This document shows, in pieces, positions 26,471-34,193 of a stretch of DNA of 34,193 bases. The DNA comes from Methanobacteriota archaeon. Lineage in GTDB: Archaea > Thermoplasmatota > Poseidoniia > Poseidoniales > Poseidoniaceae. Each line of letters begins with the position of its first letter. Within the stretch, counting starts at the first letter, position 1. A model generated the notes under the pieces. It saw nothing but the letters and a program-made list of their open reading frames with translations, did no database searches and was not told the origin of the DNA. A program made the translations under genes and the position numbers. The stretch is taken from contig JABIYX010000096.1 in NCBI GenBank assembly GCA_018666575.1, forward strand, positions 1-34,193, given 5' to 3'.

Positions 26471-29400
26471 CTAATCTTCCCAAACAACCCAATCGGTTTG
26501 ACCGGGTTCTCGATAATACCATGTCTCATCTTCATTTTGAGCCCACTCGGTTCCGTCGTCATCAACTCGATGTTCAACCATCCAACTTGTATCTTCTTTT
26601 TCTTCAGCTTCTTGCGGAGGATTTGATGGAGCTGGGCCACTCGGACCAGTTCCAGGAGCAGGCCCACTCGGACCAGTTCCAGGTGCAGGACCGCTCGGGC
26701 CTTTTCCAGGAGCAGGGCCACTCGGACCACGTGCTGTTGGGGTGGAGTCTTCTTCGTCTTCGTCATAATCATCATCCCAATCACCATCACCTCTTCCAGA
26801 ACGGAGAGCCATGACTAAAAGAACAAGTAGAACAACGGCGATCAAACCAATCAGAACGGCTCCTACATAGTACAAAGCGCCACCTGCTGCAAAGAATCCA
26901 CCTAAGGTTCCAGTAACCTCGATTTCAACATCTTCACTGACTTGTCCTGCTGTAACTGTGATTGTTTGAGGGCCACTATCAAGTGTTGTGACTCTCCATT
27001 GACCAGGTCCAAGTTCTTTGACAGTTCCACGGCCAGTTGAATCAACACGTGCGCTGCTTGGCACAGGGATAGGATTGTAGAACATGTCCTTTGCTTCAAC
27101 TGTTACATCAATCGATGCTTGCTGGTCTACAGTTGTCGCAGATAAGACAACGTCAAGATAGGCAACGACCATTTGCGGTTGTATTAAAAGTTCAAACGTG
27201 TTTGTTGCAGTCGGTGTTGAATACACCATAACATGTTCACCAGCAACGGATGCTTGGTAAGTGTAGGCACCAATATCAGCACGAGGGACAATTCGAGAAG
27301 AAGTTGTTCCATCTTCAGTCCATTCAACGTCCTGTGCGAAGGTGTTACCATCATCATCGGTACCAGTAATCACAATGTCAATCGATTCCCCAGCGTCTTC
27401 GCTCAGAGTATCAAGAGCGTGATCAAGGGAGACGGCAATACCATGATACACTGAAATGTCAACTTGCTTTGAGTAATTGAATCCATCTGCATTAACAACG
27501 TATCCAGTAATTCTGTAGGATCCCACAGTGGTTGCTTCCCAATGATAAGCATCAGCTTCGAACGTTGAAGTCATGTCGATAACAGAACCGGAATTCAAAT
27601 CTTCGAATAACCAAGTAAGTCTTGAAGAGTCAAGAGCATTCAAATCCCCATCGCTTAGACTTACAGAGAAATCCACGTAATGATCAGCACTGATATTGTA
27701 TGATGTTCCCGAATCACCCGTAGATGTAATCGAATTCATGGTAAATATCTGCAAGATACCCTCTGTGACAGTTGCAGATACTGATTCACTAAACACAACG
27801 CCTTCAAAGGTGTATTCCGCATAGATCATGTATGGTATTTCAGAGGCCAATTGAGGCATGAATTCGGTCTCATCAGACAGCGTGTACAACAAAACAGATT
27901 GGTCAGTCCAACTCGGATGAGCGATGCTCCAATTTACATCGATGGTCCATCGATTACCTTTCGCATCTGTTGCCTTTGCTTTCACTTGTAGAGTTTCATC
28001 AGCGGTTAAACTGTAGGATTGATCATTCGCATCAGTTGATTCAACAATTAGTGCCATACCAGTCATTGCACCCTTTGTGACATTGACTGTAATTGACGCA
28101 GATATGGATTCATACTGAGCAGTAATCACTCGACCGCCGAGACCAGTTGGAATCCATTGTACTGGGTGATTGAATGTGACGTTTACAGCGCCATCACTCA
28201 CAAAGGTCCAATTTGCTAACGGTAAGGAAACAGGTAGTCTGTTTCCTTGAATGTCGATTCTTGTGGTGTTCATGAAGATGATTTCATCAGCGGTTAGGTC
28301 CCATGCAGATGGAATGATTTCAAGCGAATCCATGGCTCCATGCCCTGTTGTAATGGTGAGTGAATCCGACAACCCAATTCCAGAAGTTAGAGAGAATTGC
28401 CACGTACCTACGTTATCGGCAAAGTACATGCTCGTTGCTTCACTGAAAAGTCCATCAGTTACTGAATAGGTTAGTGCGCCTGCTTGAGCCAATGGAATAG
28501 TGTTTCCAAATTGGTCGTACAAAGTGGTTGTGATCTCACATTCAGTTCCTGCAGGAGTAACTCCCTCACAGCCTGTCAAAACAATGCTTGAAGGAGCACC
28601 AAGTTCAACTTGAACGTTAACAATCACAGTGATTGTTGTCCATGTGATGGAAACGGTTTGACCGCCAACTGAGTACGGTTGGAATTCATCGCCAAAGGTA
28701 CCTGTCATGGATCCGTTACTCGGTGTAAAGGAGATGCTTTCACCTGGAACAACATTGCCGAATTGGTCAACAACATCTGCAGTTAGTTGAAGTGTCTCAT
28801 CCGCAGTAATGGTCGCAGTCAGAGGAGTTACCACCAAGTTAACTGGAGCACCTGGCGTTACCGTAACTGTTTCATCAGCACAGATGACGCCAAAGCAAGC
28901 GGTGATGGTATGAACTCCGGATGTAGAGGGCGTATATACTCCTGTAGAGGTATCAATTTGACCGCTGGAAGCAGACCAAACAATCGGTACAGTTGCAACA
29001 AGTGAGTTGTAATCAAATGTCGAAGCACTGAATGTTACGGATGTATCTGCATCTGTGGTTGTTGCAGTTGGAGAAATTGTTACCGAATCAATGTCGGTGT
29101 AATTCATTTGCATAAGCGGTCTTGTACTGCTGGTTGAATCGCTGTTATCTGCAAATTCAACTGTCATCCATCCCTGATTGACGGTTGCAATGATGACCCA
29201 TCCATGCGTACCATCAATGAAGAGAGAGCGATGCCCTAGACTCATCTGCAGCCATTGGTTGGTCGCTTGAGAATTACTGACATAGAATGTATCCAGTGGT
29301 GTTGAATCATAATCCACACCCGGTTGGAGACCAGGGGCACCCCAGTTTGCAGAACCTGTTCCGTTCCATGTCACTGAAGTTTCACCCCAGCCTGATGTTA

Positions 29401-32400
29401 GGACTTTGTGAACAGAGAGGGTCATACCAGTTGCACCTGCACCGAAATCAAGATCAGTAAGATACAAACTCAAATCTACAGAATGAACATTCATGTTAGG
29501 ATTGAACGGTATTTGACCGAAATCTGTGGAGACAAGCATTCGATATTCATCTTGACCTGAATCGATACCAATGATACTTGAATCACCATCTAAGTTAGCA
29601 TCTGCAGTTCCACTGTAGACGGAAGCATCTTCCACATTTGTGTGAGCCATTTCTTGAATTTCATTTCCAGTTTGGAATTCATAGGTCCATGTGTGATCAA
29701 AATTATCTTGTGTTGTTGGATCACCGATACCTACGATCCATCTGGAAGAAGAGGGGCCTGGGATTGAACCATTGACTGCCTGAACCCACCATTCAAAGGT
29801 TGATCCTGGAGAGAGAGAACTGCCGAAAACAAAGTTCGTTCCTGTGATTTGACTTGATATTCCAGACTTGAAATTGTATTGTCCAGAAGAATTACGGATG
29901 GTAACGATGTACCCTGTCGCTCCAGTCACTGCATTCCAAGAAAGGGTTGGCTTGTCCAAGGATTCGAGCAAAGTTGTTGTCGTGTTGTACAACACAGTAC
30001 CGTCTGCAGGAGAGAGAAGGACTGGTTGCGCAGGTGGAATTACACCTGCCACGTTATCAACATAATCGACGCGAAGAACAGGTCGCAATGTTGTAGAAGA
30101 AGACTCACCTGAATGGAACGAATGTAAACTGCTTGCAGTACCAGCAGCTGCTAGTTTAATTGTCATTGAAAGATTTCCATTAGCGATGTTGGATTGAGCC
30201 AATGAAGTAATATCCCATTCCAACCAACCATTTGGTGGTGTTACTGGCAGGGTAGAACGGGTTATTTCTGTAGCATTACATGTGGGTGTTTGCAATGCTG
30301 TGACAAAACCTTCGTTGAATGTTGAACAAGCATGAGCACTCACAGTCAATGGCGAGACACCAGTTACTTGTGTCCGATACATTCGCAGCATCACAGAGGT
30401 TGGAGTAATTGCACTTGGCCAAGGCATCTGTGACAAATCATATTCAATGTACACTTCATGATCACCAGAAGTACCAGAACCAAGCAGTAGAGAAGCACTT
30501 GAGCCATAGTTCGTGTTAAATGATGAGGATGAAGTATAGGCGTCAGGAGCGGCAGGAAGGAGACCTGTGCTTGTAAAAATCGACCCACTTGATAGGATTA
30601 CAGTATGGTTTCCTAAGCCATCATCGTAACCTTGTGCATCAGGAATACGGTATTTGTTGACTTGAGAATATTCTCCAATTCTGTAGTAATCTTCAATCAA
30701 TTGGTAGGACAAAACTCGCCAATATTGCCATTCGTCGCCAGATGTAGCATTTGTATTCGTAAGTGTGGTAGTCGATGGATCCCAAGTGAGATTTGACTCG
30801 CTGAGAGAAGTAGCGTCCGTTGACAATACACAAGCAAGATCGTAAATCATTCGAGCATCAGAGGCAGAACAAATCTGGAAACCTGTTTCGTTAGACGACG
30901 GTGGTGTCCATGAATGGTTCACATGATCAACTCCAGTTGGGCGAGGGGCAGACATGTTCCATAGAGTCGAACTGTCGACAGGAAGAAGGTTTGTTGGAGT
31001 TGAAGCGACGTATGGGTTCGTTGATCGATACGTGAGGTTCAGACTTGGACGCAAACTTGTGGAAGCTTCATCACTCGAGAAGAAATCAATTCTACCATCA
31101 ACACTACTGAAATTCTCTTCAGGTTGAACGAGAATGTGAATCGTGTTCACTCCTTGAGCAAGGGCTTGTTGAATGACTTCCGTGATATTTCCAAAGACCG
31201 ATGAATCATCTGAATCGATTAGACCTGCTCCGTTCATTGGAACTGAAGTATCAGATGAATGATAGGCACCTGGTGCATTCCAAGTGGTTGAACTTGTCGC
31301 GTTATTCCAGTTTGCATTTCCATCGAATGACGTGAGAACCTTGGATTGGCTAGCCCAAACTTCTCCATACGAACCAGATTCTGTGGTGAGGTAAAGTTCG
31401 GCAGACATAACTTCAACCGAATTCCCAAGCGGTAGTTTCGAGATATCTATTGAAAAGAGGACCGAAGAACGAGCGGATGTACTGGTTGTGAAGGAGGAAC
31501 GGCCGATACTTAGGACGCTATCACCTGAAAGATCATAATTCGGAGAGCCAGAATCGAGTCCAATGTCTTGTATGAAACCAGATGGTTCGTTGAGAGATGG
31601 CAAGAAACCTCCTTCAGAAATGTTGAGGTATCCCCATGTACTGTTAATCTCTTGACCGATATCATGAGGAATGTGGAACACTGAACTTGTGGAACGTGGA
31701 CCTAGCATACTGTTGTTTACAGGTTGAACAAACCATCGAATGCTTTGATTTGTATCGAGATCATTCGACGGTTGGAATGTTAGACTTTGCAAATCAAACA
31801 TTGAACTGTCAACACGTGAATCATACGTGGTGAAACCTTCCATGATGTCAGAAGCATCATTTTGGAGGAAAACCTTCCAATCATCAATGTTCGCAGAATT
31901 AGAATGTGTCCAACTCAAAACTGGACGTGTTTCTGGTTCTGCTACGTGTGTTGAGAAATTCCAAGCCATATCCCCATCTGTAGGCAATGCGTTTGCACCA
32001 GCAACAGTAGGAATTGACGAAGTCCCTGCACTCCAAGTGAGGTTTAGCCATGGCCGTTGTGTGGCAAGGCCTTCTGTGCTTGCGAATGTAATCAGAGAAT
32101 CAGATGAGTCACTGGTCATGAGAGCAATTGAAAGGTACGAATCTCCGTTTGCGAGTGCTGCTTGTACAAGTTCAGTAACATCCCAATCCATCCAGTCAGC
32201 ACTTGCAGAGGTACTCAAATCACTAAGTTGGCCTACGTCGTTTCCAATAGAACGGCCTCCGTCTAAAGTCCATGAATTCGTGCCATCATACGTAGAATTG
32301 TTGAGATCGGTAGTCCATGATTGCAATACTGGTCGAACTGCAATTTCAGTATTCGTATCCGAACCGACGAGGGCCCACAAGTTCAATTCTGCGTTTGTAA

Positions 32401-34193
32401 CACGAGCATTGGAAGGCGATGGTACTTGATCGAGTGGTATCTTTAGAAGCGCAGTCGATTGATAACCGCTGCCGAGTTCTCCTACCTTCATTGAAGTGGA
32501 TGTCGAGTGGTTTTGTTGCCCTTCTATGCCGCCTTCAGCCAACCATGTGTCAATGAAATGTGGAAGGCCTAAATCTGGCATTGCTTCCTCATGTCGAATC
32601 TCAACTGCTGCACTGGTCGATGAAAGGTTCCATGTTGTAATCGACGGGATGTTGAAATGGAAGGTTTGTGACCAATTTCCAAGTTGATTTGTTGTAGAAA
32701 TTGTTCGTACACGCCAGTACCATGTTTCGCCAACTGTCAAATCGTTTTGAGGAGTAAATGTCTTAGCACTCATATCGAAACCAGAATTCGACCATGAGGT
32801 CTCTATGCTCATTTCGTTGCTGTCAAAGGTTTCTGTTGTATCGGTCTGGACCGCATATCCGCCAACGCTAATTCCGCTGGAATGTGTCCAAGAGAGCATT
32901 GGTTGAAGCACTGGTTCAGGGTTGATTCCGGGTTGAATACTCCAAGAACCATTCAATGGAGTTACTGGAACTGGTTCAATTGGTATTGCGTTCGAACCAG
33001 GAACATAGACGAAACTAAGTTCTGGACGTTTTGCATCAACTGCACTTCCAGTGTGGAAAAGAGCATCTCGAATTTGACCAGAACCAGCTCCAAGAATACC
33101 GAGAATAAAGTCTGCAGAGTGGTTGTTTCTCATGGCATTTTGCATTGCAAGTGTAACGTTCCAATTAACAGATGAACTGGAGGTGTACCCGCTGCCAATT
33201 GTTACTGAATCGAGCAATGAGGTCCGCTCAGAGCCCTTTGCCCCAACCATGCCCCATGCGTTTGTTCCGTCATATGTTGCCCATGTAGCGTCGTCTTCAG
33301 TCCAATTGTGTTGGTTGCTTTCCCAAGCACCGACAACAGGGGAGCCAGATGGGGAGTCGCTGAGATGGACTTCTAGACTCGCAGATTCTACAGCGTAGCC
33401 GGTTGGTAGGAAAGTGCTTGAAAGATCACATCCGAACAAAATTGTTGTTTCGGAAGGAATCGTATTGTACGAAACTTGGAGTTCAGATTCCTGCCCATAG
33501 TTTGATGTTGGCATACCAGAATCAATGTATGTATCAGAACAAGCAGGGTGGAGCCCATCGGAACTTGCATTGCCTTGTTTGAGTCTGAACTCATACCGAT
33601 CGCCACCAAGCCATGTCGAATTCATGTTACTGATCAGGAATGTCGAATACGACCAATCACCATGTCTTCCGTCAGAATCAATGTGAAGCATTCTCCAATT
33701 GTACATGTGCCCTTCTTCAAGGCTGTCAGATCCTGTAAAAGAGAAGTCTCCATCACTTGGCAAGAAATCCGAATCGACACGAGTGTCTACGTATACCACT
33801 CGATCATGGAATTGACCGTCTGTTGACAATTCAAAAATCATATCATATGAACTGGATGTAGTAGCCGACCACGTTAATGAAGGAGTCGTATTTCCTGTAA
33901 AGTTGTGACCTGTTTGATTCCACAGGGTTTCTCCATCGTATGGAGAAGTTAGAGAAGGTGCAACGGTGACTGGTGTACCCCATTCATATTTGATGTACAG
34001 ATATGGTTTTTCTGATTCAGTTGTTGCATCGGAAGAATGGAAAGTTACGGAATCAATTCCTGCATTTGCAGAGTAATCTCCATTTTCTGAGCGTGTTGTT
34101 ATTGCAAAGTCGATTACACCCGTGTTTCCATCGTCCAGGTGTTGTTGTAGTTCAGAAGTTAAATCAAACGAAAAATCATCACTGATCTGAGAA
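26471..34193 (-). CDS. Giant surface protein: tandem DNRLRE (disaggregatase-related) + FN3-like units, Ig-like domains, TM, GPSGPAP repeat and Trp-rich tail; N-terminus beyond window
   Basis: DTYIDSGMPTSNYGQESELQV, AYTSSSSFNTNYGSSASLLLGSG, ADANLDGDSSIIGIDSG...WNGTGSANWGAPG; TM YYVGAVLIGLIAVVLLVLLVMAL. The frame is open upstream of the track start to 34193 (...SQISDDFSFDLTSELQQHLDDGNTGVIDFAITTRSENGDYSANAGIDSVTFHSS...), so 33841 is not the true start. Confidence 0.88.
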   Translation of the reverse strand, partial: SQISDDFSFDLTSELQQHLDDGNTGVIDFAITTRSENGDYSANAGIDSVTFHSSDATTESEKPYLYIKYEWGTPVTVAPSLTSPYDGETLWNQTGHNFTGNTTPSLTWSATTSSSYDMIFELSTDGQFHDRVVYVDTRVDSDFLPSDGDFSFTGSDSLEEGHMYNWRMLHIDSDGRHGDWSYSTFLISNMNSTWLGGDRYEFRLKQGNASSDGLHPACSDTYIDSGMPTSNYGQESELQVSYNTIPSETTILFGCDLSSTFLPTGYAVESASLEVHLSDSPSGSPVVGAWESNQHNWTEDDATWATYDGTNAWGMVGAKGSERTSLLDSVTIGSGYTSSSSVNWNVTLAMQNAMRNNHSADFILGILGAGSGQIRDALFHTGSAVDAKRPELSFVYVPGSNAIPIEPVPVTPLNGSWSIQPGINPEPVLQPMLSWTHSSGISVGGYAVQTDTTETFDSNEMSIETSWSNSGFDMSAKTFTPQNDLTVGETWYWRVRTISTTNQLGNWSQTFHFNIPSITTWNLSSTSAAVEIRHEEAMPDLGLPHFIDTWLAEGGIEGQQNHSTSTSMKVGELGSGYQSTALLKIPLDQVPSPSNARVTNAELNLWALVGSDTNTEIAVRPVLQSWTTDLNNSTYDGTNSWTLDGGRSIGNDVGQLSDLSTSASADWMDWDVTELVQAALANGDSYLSIALMTSDSSDSLITFASTEGLATQRPWLNLTWSAGTSSIPTVAGANALPTDGDMAWNFSTHVAEPETRPVLSWTHSNSANIDDWKVFLQNDASDIMEGFTTYDSRVDSSMFDLQSLTFQPSNDLDTNQSIRWFVQPVNNSMLGPRSTSSVFHIPHDIGQEINSTWGYLNISEGGFLPSLNEPSGFIQDIGLDSGSPNYDLSGDSVLSIGRSSFTTSTSARSSVLFSIDISKLPLGNSVEVMSAELYLTTESGSYGEVWASQSKVLTSFDGNANWNNATSSTTWNAPGAYHSSDTSVPMNGAGLIDSDDSSVFGNITEVIQQALAQGVNTIHILVQPEENFSSVDGRIDFFSSDEASTSLRPSLNLTYRSTNPYVASTPTNLLPVDSSTLWNMSAPRPTGVDHVNHSWTPPSSNETGFQICSASDARMIYDLACVLSTDATSLSESNLTWDPSTTTLTNTNATSGDEWQYWRVLSYQLIEDYYRIGEYSQVNKYRIPDAQGYDDGLGNHTVILSSGSIFTSTGLLPAAPDAYTSSSSFNTNYGSSASLLLGSGTSGDHEVYIEYDLSQMPWPSAITPTSVMLRMYRTQVTGVSPLTVSAHACSTFNEGFVTALQTPTCNATEITRSTLPVTPPNGWLEWDITSLAQSNIANGNLSMTIKLAAAGTASSLHSFHSGESSSTTLRPVLRVDYVDNVAGVIPPAQPVLLSPADGTVLYNTTTTLLESLDKPTLSWNAVTGATGYIVTIRNSSGQYNFKSGISSQITGTNFVFGSSLSPGSTFEWWVQAVNGSIPGPSSSRWIVGIGDPTTQDNFDHTWTYEFQTGNEIQEMAHTNVEDASVYSGTADANLDGDSSIIGIDSGQDEYRMLVSTDFGQIPFNPNMNVHSVDLSLYLTDLDFGAGATGMTLSVHKVLTSGWGETSVTWNGTGSANWGAPGLQPGVDYDSTPLDTFYVSNSQATNQWLQMSLGHRSLFIDGTHGWVIIATVNQGWMTVEFADNSDSTSSTRPLMQMNYTDIDSVTISPTATTTDADTSVTFSASTFDYNSLVATVPIVWSASSGQIDTSTGVYTPSTSGVHTITACFGVICADETVTVTPGAPVNLVVTPLTATITADETLQLTADVVDQFGNVVPGESISFTPSNGSMTGTFGDEFQPYSVGGQTVSITWTTITVIVNVQVELGAPSSIVLTGCEGVTPAGTECEITTTLYDQFGNTIPLAQAGALTYSVTDGLFSEATSMYFADNVGTWQFSLTSGIGLSDSLTITTGHGAMDSLEIIPSAWDLTADEIIFMNTTRIDIQGNRLPVSLPLANWTFVSDGAVNVTFNHPVQWIPTGLGGRVITAQYESISASITVNVTKGAMTGMALIVESTDANDQSYSLTADETLQVKAKATDAKGNRWTIDVNWSIAHPSWTDQSVLLYTLSDETEFMPQLASEIPYMIYAEYTFEGVVFSESVSATVTEGILQIFTMNSITSTGDSGTSYNISADHYVDFSVSLSDGDLNALDSSRLTWLFEDLNSGSVIDMTSTFEADAYHWEATTVGSYRITGYVVNADGFNYSKQVDISVYHGIAVSLDHALDTLSEDAGESIDIVITGTDDDGNTFAQDVEWTEDGTTSSRIVPRADIGAYTYQASVAGEHVMVYSTPTATNTFELLIQPQMVVAYLDVVLSATTVDQQASIDVTVEAKDMFYNPIPVPSSARVDSTGRGTVKELGPGQWRVTTLDSGPQTITVTAGQVSEDVEIEVTGTLGGFFAAGGALYYVGAVLIGLIAVVLLVLLVMALRSGRGDGDWDDDYDEDEEDSTPTARGPSGPAPGKGPSGPAPGTGPSGPAPGTGPSGPAPSNPPQEAEEKEDTSWMVEHRVDDDGTEWAQNEDETWYYREPGQTDWVVWED
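26631..26733 (-). repeat. Imperfect ~30-bp tandem repeat encoding (GPSGPAPGxG)n
   Basis: About four copies of gg(a/g/c)cc(a/g)ctcgg(a/g)cc...ttccagg(a/t)gcag, translating to GPSGPAPGKGPSGPAPGTGPSGPAPGTGPSGPAPS. Confidence 0.85.

Noticed and set aside
26302-26814. 170-aa + strand ORF with HSDQFQEQ repeats
   Set aside because: The apparent repeat is the antisense reading of the GPSGPAP minisatellite.
31827-32429. 200-aa + strand ORF inside the giant surface protein
   Set aside because: Antisense shadow of the DNRLRE repeat region; composition not protein-like and no motif.
1-34193. CRISPR arrays, defence systems, prophage, IS elements or tRNA genes
   Set aside because: No direct repeat/spacer structure, transposase, integrase or tRNA-like sequence was seen; repeats found are all coding.

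Overview
This 34.2 kb window is densely coding, with no tRNA, rRNA, CRISPR or transposase that I can see. It looks like a marine planktonic archaeon, possibly Poseidoniia/Marine Group II. That guess rests on the archaeal-type AspRS, a TrmI-like tRNA methyltransferase, and giant Ser/Thr/Asp-rich secreted proteins with acidic, Trp-rich tails; it is inference. Housekeeping genes: trmI-like, a bacterial-type metK, aspS, panB. The main accessory feature, about 7.9-19.1 kb, is a putative aromatic-amine (2-aminophenol/2-aminomuconate) catabolic island. It contains an AmnB-like class III extradiol dioxygenase, an AmnA-like non-catalytic partner fused in one ORF to a RidA/AmnD-like deaminase, a 2-aminomuconic-semialdehyde dehydrogenase (ALDH8/AmnC-like), an asparaginase-II homologue and a luciferase-like flavin monooxygenase. 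Three of these are chained by 4-bp ATGA overlaps. Nearby are a kynurenine-formamidase-like hydrolase, a divergent SDR coupled to a DUF6356-like protein, and an APC transporter with an EF-hand tail. Other notable features: a DNase I-like nuclease, a GH1 glycosidase-nucleotidyltransferase fusion convergent with a short galactokinase, an SGNH/DUF4886-like domain inside a secreted protein with a zinc-ribbon tail, and a giant DNRLRE-repeat surface protein that runs off the right edge.
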